A stretch of 64,000 bases of DNA from Marivivens donghaensis (GTDB lineage: Bacteria > Pseudomonadota > Alphaproteobacteria > Rhodobacterales > Rhodobacteraceae): positions 310,001 through 374,000 of the forward strand of contig NZ_JALNPR010000001.1 of the NCBI RefSeq assembly GCF_023541015.1, written 5' to 3'. Position 1 is the stretch's first letter. The number at the start of each line of letters is the position of its first letter. The position numbers were made by a program, and so were the translations under genes. Shown here in pieces: positions 25,036-34,004 of this stretch. The notes beneath the pieces were generated by a model. The model searched no databases and was not told the origin of the DNA. It saw nothing but the letters and a program-made list of their open reading frames with translations.

Positions 25036-28000
25036 CAGTAGTCCTTTTCAAAGAAAACACCGACCGAGGTATCGCCAGTGGTTCCGAACCCGCCTTTGGC
25101 AGTGAAGTCGCCGCCAAGGTCAAGGTTAAGGTTAATTTCGGTGTCGCCTTGCGATGATACGGTGACATCGGTGTAGATATTGTCGCTGAGGTATTTGCCC
25201 GCCGACAAGGCCGCATTGCCCGCGTCATCGGTGGTCACATCCAGATCATCCAATCCCGACCCTTGACGGATTTTGTCGATCAGACCACCGCCGCTGCGTC
25301 CCGTAAGGGTGCCAACGGCTGCGGCGAGTTGAACGGCTTGGAACGCGCTGATGGACGACATGTCGCGACCAAAGAGAAGCTGGGACAGAACTTCGTCTTG
25401 GGGCAGTTCAGGCGCGGAGGTAAAACTCACCTCTGGCGCGCTGGCGGGGCCTTCGACGATGACGTTTACGGTGGTGCCGTTCAGGGACTCGGTTGTCGCA
25501 ACAAAGCGGATTTTGGGGATGAAGTCGCCCTGCATGGTGATCGCGCCATCGGTCAAGGCAAAGCGTTGTTGCAAGATATCGAGCCGCCCACGGATAAGGT
25601 CGAACTGACCTGCGGGAATGATCTGCTGTGTGGTCCCTTGTAACGTAAGTCGCCCGCCAAGCTCCGCATCCAACCCGCGCCCGCGCACAAACAGACGGGC
25701 AGGGGCGTTGATTGTGATGTCGAGGCCATAGGCAGGCCCGCCACCGCCCGTGGTGGTCGCGGCTTCCCCCGTCAGTCCAGCCCGCTGGAGCGTTTGACGT
25801 ACGTCCGATGGCGCGCCGATATGGGTGACATCAGGCACATCGCCCAAGGACCCAACGGTCGAGGACGGCACCTGAATTTCCGATTGGGCCACGTCAATGG
25901 TGCCACTGATCTGCGCACCACCCGCAAGCGGCCCATTGATTGCAATCGCCCCCGTCAGGGTGCTTTCATAGAGCGTTGGATCGCGCACAACGATGTTGTT
26001 GGCTTCAACGGTTAGGGCCGAATTCAGTCCACCACTCAGCCCAACACGGCCACGCAACGCCAACCCGCCACCGAGCGAGGACGCCCCTGTCATATCCACC
26101 TGCGCTGATCCATTGGCGAGGGTGATCGTCCCGTCGAGGTCGCGCAGAGATTGGCCCAAGGTCGGCGCCGACAGCTCTGCCCGCGTGATCTGAATTTGCC
26201 CTGCGACTGCGTCGAGGGCAGCGGGGCCAGAGACGGTGAGGTTAAACCCTGCCGTGCCTGTCAAACGGCGCGGTTCTAACACGCCATTCAAGAGCGCAAG
26301 AGGTGCCGCGCCATTGATCCGCAGGTCGAGGTTCGAGCCTGCAATCTGTCCCGCGACATTGGCCGAAAGGCCCGCCGCGCCGTCTGCTTGGGTGTCGATC
26401 TGCCACGCGCCATTCTCTGTCAGGGTCGCGGTGCCTTTGGTCGTGAGCGGACCCGAGAAGTCAGGCGCGATTAGGGCAAGATCAGCAAGGCGGAGGTTGA
26501 ACTCTGCTCCACCTGTAGTGCCGTCCGTCGCGAGGGTCGCTTGGCCCGTGAGGTTCGGGAAGGTCAGCGTGAGTGGATCAACGGTGATCTGCTGGTCATC
26601 GCGGCGCAGGCGTGTCGCCAGCTGCCCAGTACCAGCCAAGATCGGGTCAAGGCTCGCATTCCCAATCGCCACGTTGCGCGTCGTCGCATTGGCGGTCAGG
26701 TCAAACACTTGGCCGTCCGCTTGGGCGGTGCCGTTGATGGTCACAGACGCGCCGCCCGAAAGGTCAAGGCCAGCAAGGGCCGCATATTGACTAAGGTCAG
26801 CCACTTCGGCGTTTAGGGTGATCGGGCCTTGGCCCTCGGCAGGCAGGTCCGCGCTGAGGTCGATCCTGTCGCCATCGCGGGTGATGACAGCCTCGGCCGT
26901 CAGGGTTCCGTCCGTCGCACGAGCGCCGTTGACCGTCACGGACAATGCGCCCGACGCCCCGTCAATCAGACCAGCCGCAGGGGTGTTGAGCGTCGCCCGT
27001 CCCAACACGCCCTCCGCCGTCAGCGCCACGGTGCCGTTCAGGGCCGTGTCACTCGATTGAAAATCAAGGCCTTCGATCCGCGTGCCCGCCTCATCCCGCA
27101 CAGCGCGGAGGGTCAGAACACCGTCCCCAGCCAAGAGCGCATCCGCCTGCGGTTGCCCGATAGACAGGTCGGTGGTGCGTGCGACAACGTCCAAATCGAC
27201 AGCGGTGCGTAGGGGGTGGACCGTGCCTTTGGCGGTCAGTTCAGCATCACCTGCAAGGTCGGGCAGACCTGCGAGGGTGGCGAACCGAGACAGGCCTTTG
27301 ACCACGACGGACAGGTCAGGTGTGATGACGATCTCGTTCCCAGTGGGGTCGATGATGGCCGATAGCTGCGCATCAATCCCTGCGCCTGACAGGGAAAATT
27401 CGCGCAGTGTCGTCCGATCATTTGCCACGTAGTCGAGCGACAATGCACCGCTCACCTCATCGCCCATCGCATCGGTCAGCCCTTCATCGTCGAGCGAAAT
27501 GCCTGTCGCGCCGTAGGTCAGGTTCGCAGTCAATCCGCTACGATTAGGGGCAATCGTGCCGCCGCCATTTAGCGTAAGGTATGGAATGGAAATTCCTGTT
27601 CGAACAAAGTCTTGCGCGTCGATCTTTGCGTTCCATTGGTCGCCGTTTGTGGCATCAAACCCAATGTCCAAAGTCGCGGACCGTAGGTAGGTTTGTGTCC
27701 CGCTGATGGGCAACAGAACGGGCGCGCCATCTGCACGACCCATGTCACCCGTCAGGGCGAAATCAATCGGCCAGCCCGTTTCGTCCAAGTTCGCCGAGCC
27801 GTTCAGCCGCAGGCTCTGTGTTTCAATGGTCAGGGCGGAAAGAGCGGTTCCCAGTTCGGTTGACCGACCCGCCGCTGCGAGCCGCACGTCAGGGCCGAAG
27901 AAGTCGCGATACTCTGGCAGGAACAGCGCGGTCACATCGCCGCCGAGGTCAAATTGGAACGTCTTTTCTGTCGAGTCAGGGGCAGTGGTGACAGAGCCAA

Positions 28001-28766
28001 ATCCAACCATCCCGCTCAACCGTGCCTGCCCATCGGTATCCAGCGCAATCGTGGCCTCATAGGCGTCCAGCGGAGCGGTGCCATCGATGCTCAGCGCGAT
28101 AGAGGGCAACCCCGGTAGATCGAGGAGCCGTGCGGCAATTCCCGCGTCCCCTTCGCGCAGGGCGAGGGTCAGGCCCAGAACGCGGCTTTCATTTGAAAAG
28201 GACCCCGTGAGGATCAATTCGCCCGTTTGCCCGTCAATCCGTTCCGCCCGTAGGTCGGCAGACCCCGCGCCGCCTGCCAATGCAGCGCTGCCTGTGATGG
28301 ACAGGGACACGGGCTCTCCGATCAGGTCGGCGCCGAGGCTCAGCGCGCCAACCGACATGTGATCGACGGTCAATGAAACGGGAAGGTCGGGCAGGGCAAA
28401 GGGTGCGCTGCTCGCGCTCGGGTCAATGGCCTGTGCTTCGGTCAGGGGTTTGCGGAGCATCGCGATACTGTCCGCCGAAAGGTCGCTCACCTCGACCCGC
28501 CCCGCCAAAAGCGCTGCGCGGTTCCAGTCTAGAACCAGACCTTGGGCGTCGAGCCAGACACCATCGGCGTCCGCAATGGTAAGCCGATCGATTTTGGCCT
28601 GCGAACTCAGCGCCCCTTGGAACCCATAGATTTGCACCTCGCGACCCGCGCCCGACAGGTTGTCGGTCAGGAAGTCGACGATCAAACCACGGTCGGCCTC
28701 TACGGTGTCTTGGGCCGCAGCAGGGATCGGCAGAGCCAATGCGAGGAGGAAGAGAAATTTCCGCAT
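25035..28766 (-). CDS. tamB: Translocation and assembly module protein TamB
   Basis: 1243 residues, length and composition of TamB. An N-terminal signal/anchor (MRKFLFLLALALPIPAAA) precedes a very long beta-helical repeat rich in G, A, D and T. The conserved C-terminal DUF490/TamB domain contains PAGQFDLIRGRLDILQQRF, LLFGRD and YLSDNIYTDVTV. AsmA-like TamB spans the periplasm and, with TamA, helps insert outer-membrane proteins and move phospholipids. It is coupled to tamA (1-nt overlap) and to the hemerythrin gene. Confidence 0.94.
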   Translation of the reverse strand: MRKFLFLLALALPIPAAAQDTVEADRGLIVDFLTDNLSGAGREVQIYGFQGALSSQAKIDRLTIADADGVWLDAQGLVLDWNRAALLAGRVEVSDLSADSIAMLRKPLTEAQAIDPSASSAPFALPDLPVSLTVDHMSVGALSLGADLIGEPVSLSITGSAALAGGAGSADLRAERIDGQTGELILTGSFSNESRVLGLTLALREGDAGIAARLLDLPGLPSIALSIDGTAPLDAYEATIALDTDGQARLSGMVGFGSVTTAPDSTEKTFQFDLGGDVTALFLPEYRDFFGPDVRLAAAGRSTELGTALSALTIETQSLRLNGSANLDETGWPIDFALTGDMGRADGAPVLLPISGTQTYLRSATLDIGFDATNGDQWNAKIDAQDFVRTGISIPYLTLNGGGTIAPNRSGLTANLTYGATGISLDDEGLTDAMGDEVSGALSLDYVANDRTTLREFSLSGAGIDAQLSAIIDPTGNEIVITPDLSVVVKGLSRFATLAGLPDLAGDAELTAKGTVHPLRTAVDLDVVARTTDLSIGQPQADALLAGDGVLTLRAVRDEAGTRIEGLDFQSSDTALNGTVALTAEGVLGRATLNTPAAGLIDGASGALSVTVNGARATDGTLTAEAVITRDGDRIDLSADLPAEGQGPITLNAEVADLSQYAALAGLDLSGGASVTINGTAQADGQVFDLTANATTRNVAIGNASLDPILAGTGQLATRLRRDDQQITVDPLTLTFPNLTGQATLATDGTTGGAEFNLRLADLALIAPDFSGPLTTKGTATLTENGAWQIDTQADGAAGLSANVAGQIAGSNLDLRINGAAPLALLNGVLEPRRLTGTAGFNLTVSGPAALDAVAGQIQITRAELSAPTLGQSLRDLDGTITLANGSAQVDMTGASSLGGGLALRGRVGLSGGLNSALTVEANNIVVRDPTLYESTLTGAIAINGPLAGGAQISGTIDVAQSEIQVPSSTVGSLGDVPDVTHIGAPSDVRQTLQRAGLTGEAATTTGGGGPAYGLDITINAPARLFVRGRGLDAELGGRLTLQGTTQQIIPAGQFDLIRGRLDILQQRFALTDGAITMQGDFIPKIRFVATTESLNGTTVNVIVEGPASAPEVSFTSAPELPQDEVLSQLLFGRDMSSISAFQAVQLAAAVGTLTGRSGGGLIDKIRQGSGLDDLDVTTDDAGNAALSAGKYLSDNIYTDVTVSSQGDTEINLNLDLGGDFTAKGGFGTTGDTSVGVFFEKDY

Positions 28767-30550
28767 CAGAACGCCTGCCCAATACCGACATAAAGGTTAA
28801 TTGATTGCCCCGCACCATCGCCCGAGGTCGGCGTCGCGAGGTCGAGGCGAATTGGCCCGATCCCCGTGTTATACCTGAGGCCAAGGCCCGCACCGCTCTG
28901 CCATTCGCCATCTTCAAAAGGAATGGAGCCACCACCGATAAAGCCTGCATCGACAAATCCGACCATCCCGATAGAAGGCGTCACGTCGATACGGGTCTCC
29001 GCCGAAATCGCGGCAAAGCTGCGCCCGCCTGTGGTTTGGCCGCCTGTTGTATAGCCAAGCGATTTATATCCTTCACCGCGCACGCTATCGCCGCCGCCAG
29101 AGTAAAATAGGTAGTCAGTCGGCGCTTCGGCGATGGACACGCCCAGGACCGATCCCAATTGGCCGCGCATGGCAAAGGTGACGTTATCGTCGGTGCCGAC
29201 GGACCTATAAATGCGCCCATCGAAATAGAGCCGACCGCCAGTGCCCGCATCGCCAAAACCGACAAAGGGCGTGAGGTCCAAGGTCGCGTAATGGCCGTTC
29301 TTGGGGTTCAACGTGGAATCCCGCCGATCCACACTGCCCGCCATGGGAAGCGTCAGAAGGGTGTAATCGCGGATACCGTTGGCATCTTCGCTTTGGGCGG
29401 TGACAAAGCCGATGCCGCCCTCGATCTCGCGATTATCGCTGAACAGTCGGGTTACAATCACCGATCCTGTCAGCTGATCGAGTTTGTAATCAGGCTCATC
29501 CTCGTGTTCGAGGGTTAAGGTCGCGACGGCTTCGGTATCAATCGAAAAGGGACGCGGGTAGGCGTAGGTCACAGTCGTCCCATAATCGACCCCGCCTGTT
29601 TCGCCTGCGATCCCCGATACGATCCCATCGACCCGCAACCGCTGTGCCCCACCTAACATGTTTCGATGCATCCAGTAGCCCGACAGTGTGAGACCATCGA
29701 CGGTCGACATCTCGACACCGTAGCCCAGACGGCGCGGCAGCTTTTCCGACACCTGCAGTTCAATCGGCATAGCGGTCCCGATCAGCGTTTCCCCTTCGAT
29801 CACAGCTACAGAGGAAAACGCCCCCGTGCGTCGCAAACGATCCGCCAGTTTTTCGGCCTCATCAGGGGAAAATACGGTGCCTTGCTGGTAGCCGACGATC
29901 CGTGTGATGGCGTCGGTGCGGACATCTTCGTTGCCAGACACGGTCAGGGGACCAAACGACACTTGCGGACCCGCATCAATGCCGACGGCCACGTTCAATT
30001 CGGCCTCGGTATGGCGCGCGGTGATCTGCTGCGATGTCGGGGTGGCCTTTGCGTGCCCCTCCGCTCGCCATGCAGCGACCGCCGCGGCAACTGCCGCCTT
30101 TACCTCGCTAGATCGCGCCGTCTGCCCTGTGGCAAATCCATCAGGTAAAACGGTCCCGTCCGCCAAAGGCGCAACACTCACCTGTCCAAAGGTGAACCGC
30201 TGGCCTGCGTTCACTTCAATCATGATTGCGCCGACGGTTTCGGGCGCATCCAGCGGCGCAATCGAAGCGGCCTCTCTCCCATCGACGCGAATAGATACCG
30301 TGCCGCCGTAATACCCTTCGGAATACAAACCCGCGATGATCCGCTGATAATCGGCCCGCGCGGCTGCAATCAAATCTTGGGCCAGAGGGGCGTCCTCGGT
30401 CGAAAGCACCGTGGCGACCAGCGAGGCTTGCCGCAGCACGGGTTCCAGATCCGCGACATCCACCGCGATGGTCAAATCTTGGGCCACGGCCGCTTGCGCA
30501 ATGATGGCAATGGAAATGCTCGACACGAGTGTTTTGAATGGTCCTGACAC
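28766..30550 (-). CDS. tamA: Outer-membrane translocase TamA (BamA/Omp85 family)
   Basis: 594 residues with a signal peptide (to about residue 23), POTRA repeats (about 25-265) and a 16-strand Omp85 barrel. The barrel shows SGGGDSVRGEGYKSLG, the conserved Omp85 loop with its VRGE motif, and ends with the aromatic C-terminus YVGIGQAF. It partners TamB. The gene is first in its unit. Confidence 0.93.
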   Translation of the reverse strand: MSGPFKTLVSSISIAIIAQAAVAQDLTIAVDVADLEPVLRQASLVATVLSTEDAPLAQDLIAAARADYQRIIAGLYSEGYYGGTVSIRVDGREAASIAPLDAPETVGAIMIEVNAGQRFTFGQVSVAPLADGTVLPDGFATGQTARSSEVKAAVAAAVAAWRAEGHAKATPTSQQITARHTEAELNVAVGIDAGPQVSFGPLTVSGNEDVRTDAITRIVGYQQGTVFSPDEAEKLADRLRRTGAFSSVAVIEGETLIGTAMPIELQVSEKLPRRLGYGVEMSTVDGLTLSGYWMHRNMLGGAQRLRVDGIVSGIAGETGGVDYGTTVTYAYPRPFSIDTEAVATLTLEHEDEPDYKLDQLTGSVIVTRLFSDNREIEGGIGFVTAQSEDANGIRDYTLLTLPMAGSVDRRDSTLNPKNGHYATLDLTPFVGFGDAGTGGRLYFDGRIYRSVGTDDNVTFAMRGQLGSVLGVSIAEAPTDYLFYSGGGDSVRGEGYKSLGYTTGGQTTGGRSFAAISAETRIDVTPSIGMVGFVDAGFIGGGSIPFEDGEWQSGAGLGLRYNTGIGPIRLDLATPTSGDGAGQSINLYVGIGQAF

Positions 30551-30662
30551 GCGTTTTTCTGCCCCTTATCACTCACCCGCTTGATGAGTTTGCTTAACCC
30601 TAACCTATCCCACTGAGAACAGGAATGCACCTCAGGTAGAGCTACGGCGCATCACATTCAGG

Positions 30663-31430
30663 TCAAGCAAATGGGTCGTCGGGATAACCAACACCGGCAA
30701 GATATAGCCCATGCGGCGGACAAACGGGGCCACAGGCTGCGCGGTCACGTGCATGGAGCGCGGCCTCCACGTCGTCAGGCGTCCATTGCCCTGCGCCAAC
30801 ACGCTCGAGCGTGCCAACAAAAGACCGCACCTGATTGTGGAGGAACGACCGTGCTCGCACGTAAAACCGTATCTCTTGCCCATCTGGACGCGCCAGCTCT
30901 TCGACGCGCAATTCATCCAATGTTCGCATCGGGCTATCAGCCTGACAAATAGACGACCGAAATGTCGTAAAATCATGCCGCCCCAAGAGCCTATTGGCCG
31001 CCTCTTGCATCGCAGCCGCATCCAACCGTTGCCGAACTTGCCAAACCAATCCCGCCTCATGCACCAATGGAGCACGGCGTGTGATGATACGGAACAGATA
31101 ACGACGTTCATTTGCCGAAAACCGTGCGTGCCAATCGTCTGCAACCTTTTCGGTGCGGACAATCGAAACTGGCAACGGCTTTAGGTGATAGTTCAACGCT
31201 TCCATCAACCGAAACGTTGTCCAATCCCGCTCTAGATCGACGTGAGCCACCTGATGGGTCGCATGAACGCCCGCATCAGTCCGCCCCGCCGCCGCGATGG
31301 TATGGGCGCGTGGCTCTAGCTTGGCCAAGGCCGCTTCAATCGCGCCTTGCACCGACAATTGCTCTGCCTGCCTTTGCCAGCCGACAAAAGGGGCACCGTG
31401 ATATTCGATCTGAAACGCGTAACGAGGCAT
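30663..31430 (-). CDS. truA: tRNA pseudouridine(38-40) synthase TruA
   Basis: 255 residues. TruA makes pseudouridine at positions 38-40 of the tRNA anticodon arm. Motifs: [19 protein letters not shown] at the N-terminus, the catalytic [10 protein letters not shown] with Asp52, and the late [13 protein letters not shown]. Standard length, single gene. Confidence 0.96.
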   Translation of the reverse strand: MPRYAFQIEYHGAPFVGWQRQAEQLSVQGAIEAALAKLEPRAHTIAAAGRTDAGVHATHQVAHVDLERDWTTFRLMEALNYHLKPLPVSIVRTEKVADDWHARFSANERRYLFRIITRRAPLVHEAGLVWQVRQRLDAAAMQEAANRLLGRHDFTTFRSSICQADSPMRTLDELRVEELARPDGQEIRFYVRARSFLHNQVRSFVGTLERVGAGQWTPDDVEAALHARDRAACGPVCPPHGLYLAGVGYPDDPFA

Positions 31431-31485
31431 GGCCCCCGATTAGGCCGCGCTGCCCCGAAAATCAATCCCGCGCCCGCTCTGCCTT

Positions 31486-31545
31486 TGTGCTCAAAATATC
31501 CCGGGGGAGGCCGCCGCAGGCGGACGGGGGCAGCGCCCCTACACA
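31486..31545. repeat. GC-rich double-hairpin element, possible dispersed intergenic repeat
   Basis: After TGCTCAAAATATCCCGGGGG comes a block with two adjacent hairpins: CCGCC-GCA-GGCGG (31511-31523) and GGGGC-AGC-GCCCC (31527-31539). I recall similar CCCGGGGG...GGGGGCAGCGCCCC blocks scattered between genes in roseobacters. Only one copy is in this window, so its repeat nature is from memory and not shown here. Confidence 0.4.
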
Positions 31546-31593
31546 GAGCCGCCCCAAGTGCTTATCTATGACCCAATAGAGCAGGAGACTGAT

Positions 31594-33009
31594 TTGGTCC
31601 TTTCAACACTTGCCGATGGTCTAGCCCGTAGCCTTGAGACGGTCACTGACACTGTAACGGCCCCATTTTCCGATCCCGTGGTCCGTTTAGGCGTCACAGG
31701 ATTAAGCCGCGCGGGCAAGACGGTCTTTATCACCTCCCTCGTGGCTAACCTGATGGATCGGGGGCGGATGCCACAACTGGTTCCTGCGGCGAACGGTGCG
31801 ATCCGCTCGGCCTATCTTCAGCCACAGCCCGACGATACGATCCCGCGGTTCCCGTATGAGGATCACCTCGCCAAGCTCACCGCACCGCAACCGAGCTGGC
31901 CTGAGGGTACGCGCCGCATTTCCGAATTGCGTCTGTCCTTGCGTGTTCAGCCGACAGGGTTTCTGGCTGGAGTGACGGGGCCGCGCACGGTTCATATCGA
32001 TATCGTGGATTACCCCGGTGAATGGTTGCTCGATCTGGGGCTTCTTGAGAAATCCTATGCGGAATGGTCGCGTGAAACTTTGGCACGGATGGAGGGGCGC
32101 TCTGTTGCCCAATCAGCGCGAGATACGATGCACTCGGCGAAGGGTGCAGAGCCGCACGATGAGCCCACCGCAGGGGCCTTGGCCGGGAGCTTTACCGCCT
32201 ACCTGAATGCAGCCCGAGAGGAGGGGTTTTCGGACCTGTCGCCGGGGCGGTTTCTGTTGGCCGGCGATCTGGAAGGATCGCCTGTTTTGACCTTTGCGCC
32301 GCTGCCTGAAATCGACCGTGCGCCGCGTGGTTCTCTCTACCGTGAATTTGAGAGAAGGTTCGAAAGTTACAAGAATAAGATCGTAAAGCCGTTCTTTAAG
32401 GATCATTTTGCAAGAATAGATCGACAAATTGTTTTGGTTGATGTGCTGGGTGCGATCCATAATGGCCCCCGTGCGGTCGAAGATTTGCGCACCGCGATGG
32501 CCGATATTCTGGCGGCGTTTCGACCGGGGCGGAATGCGTGGCTGACGCGGCTCTTGGGTGGAAAGCGGGTGGATAAAATCCTTTTTGCAGCGACCAAGGC
32601 AGACCACCTCCACCACGGTCAACACGCCAAACTGACAGCGATCACGCAGGCCCTATTGCGCGAAGCAAAGGATCGGGCGGATTTCGCGGGTGCGCAGACC
32701 AATGCGATGTCGATTGCGGCGCTGCGCACGACGACAGAGGAGACCGTTCAACACGATGGTGCGACCATTGATGTGGTGAGGGGGCGTTTGCTGTCAGATG
32801 GGCGGCAGGCCGCGTTTTACCCTGGTGCCTTGCCTGATGATCCCGCGCATCTCCTCGCACCAGCCCGTTCGGGCGATGAAAAATGGTTGGATGCCGATTA
32901 TTCCGTGATGAATTTCGCGCCTGCGCCGCTCACCCTTCGACCGGGTGATGGTCCGCCACACATCCGGATGGACCGTGTTGCGCAATTTTTGTTGGGGGAC
33001 CGACTATGA
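31594..33009 (+). CDS. YcjX family P-loop protein (DUF463)
   Basis: 471 residues from TTG 31594, preferred because AGGAG (31583-31587) lies 6 nt upstream; a GTG at 31558 would add 12 residues. The Walker A is GVTGLSRAGKTVF (about 33-45); the YcjX pattern VHIDIVDYPGEWLLDLGLL follows at about 135. The family is a stress-linked GTPase-like protein found with YcjF, near phage-shock genes in enterics. No psp genes are seen here. It overlaps ycjF by 4 nt. Confidence 0.9.
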   Translation: MVLSTLADGLARSLETVTDTVTAPFSDPVVRLGVTGLSRAGKTVFITSLVANLMDRGRMPQLVPAANGAIRSAYLQPQPDDTIPRFPYEDHLAKLTAPQPSWPEGTRRISELRLSLRVQPTGFLAGVTGPRTVHIDIVDYPGEWLLDLGLLEKSYAEWSRETLARMEGRSVAQSARDTMHSAKGAEPHDEPTAGALAGSFTAYLNAAREEGFSDLSPGRFLLAGDLEGSPVLTFAPLPEIDRAPRGSLYREFERRFESYKNKIVKPFFKDHFARIDRQIVLVDVLGAIHNGPRAVEDLRTAMADILAAFRPGRNAWLTRLLGGKRVDKILFAATKADHLHHGQHAKLTAITQALLREAKDRADFAGAQTNAMSIAALRTTTEETVQHDGATIDVVRGRLLSDGRQAAFYPGALPDDPAHLLAPARSGDEKWLDADYSVMNFAPAPLTLRPGDGPPHIRMDRVAQFLLGDRL

Positions 33010-34004
33010 CGACCAATGGCCCTGTTTTGATCGACCTCGACACTCCGTCGCCCAGTCCCGCAGAGGCCCCGCCTGTCGATGACTTCGACGCGGGACGCCC
33101 CGTCGCGATGCAACATCTGGCGGCGCTGTCGGTGCGCAAACCTTCGCGTCTGGCAAAGTGGTTCTGGTCGCTGCTTGTCTCGCTGATTGGCTTTGTCGTG
33201 TCCTTGGCTGCGTGGGATTACGTGAACGCACTCCTCGCGCGGTCGCCCGTTTTGGGGTTGATCGTCACTGTATTGGTCGCTGGTTTTGTCGCGGTCATGG
33301 CGCTGATCTCGCTGCGGGAACTGGCAGCGTTTGGGCGGCTCAGACGGTTGGATAAGGTCCACAAAGAGGCCCAAGAGGCTATCGCGAGCAATGATTTAGC
33401 TTTGGCTCGTAATGTTCTGTCAGATATAAAGAAACTCTACAAAAATCGCGCTGATTTAGAGTGGGGATTGGCCCAGCTCTCTGACCGTGAAGCCGAGGTG
33501 ATGGACGCTGACGGTCTCTTGCAATTGGCCGAGCAAACGCTCCTCTTGCCGCTTGATGACAGGGCCCGCGCGGAGGTCGAGGCCGCAGCGCGTCAGGTCG
33601 CGACGGTTACCGCGATTGTGCCCTTGGCCTTGGCTGATCTGATCACCGCCTTGACCGCGAACCTGCGGATGATCCGTCGTATCGCAGAGATTTACGGGGG
33701 CCGTTCTGGCACCTTCGGAAGCTGGCGTTTGACTCGCACGGTGCTGACGCATCTAGTGGCCACTGGGGCCGTTGCGGTGGGTGATGATCTGATCGGAACC
33801 GTCGCTGGCGGCGGGGCCTTGGCCAAGGTGTCGCGCCGTTTCGGTGAGGGCGTGATCAACGGTGCATTGACCGCTCGGGTCGGTGTGGCCGCACTAGAAG
33901 TATGCCGCCCGCTGCCGTGGGGTGTGGCGTCAAAACCAACAGTTTCGCAAATCGTCAGCCGCGCATTGGCGGGGCTCTTTGGGCGTCCGAAGGCGGATCA
34001 ATAA
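33006..34004 (+). CDS. YcjF family membrane protein (TIGR01620/DUF697)
   Basis: 332 residues. Two membrane helices (about 58-78 and 85-105) follow a cytoplasmic N-terminus. The C-terminal DUF697 region contains ATVTAIVPLALADLITALTA and EIYGGRSGTFGSWRL. It is the constant partner of YcjX; function unknown, envelope-stress context assumed. The stop overlaps the end of convergent priA by 7 nt. Confidence 0.9.
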   Translation: MTTNGPVLIDLDTPSPSPAEAPPVDDFDAGRPVAMQHLAALSVRKPSRLAKWFWSLLVSLIGFVVSLAAWDYVNALLARSPVLGLIVTVLVAGFVAVMALISLRELAAFGRLRRLDKVHKEAQEAIASNDLALARNVLSDIKKLYKNRADLEWGLAQLSDREAEVMDADGLLQLAEQTLLLPLDDRARAEVEAAARQVATVTAIVPLALADLITALTANLRMIRRIAEIYGGRSGTFGSWRLTRTVLTHLVATGAVAVGDDLIGTVAGGGALAKVSRRFGEGVINGALTARVGVAALEVCRPLPWGVASKPTVSQIVSRALAGLFGRPKADQ

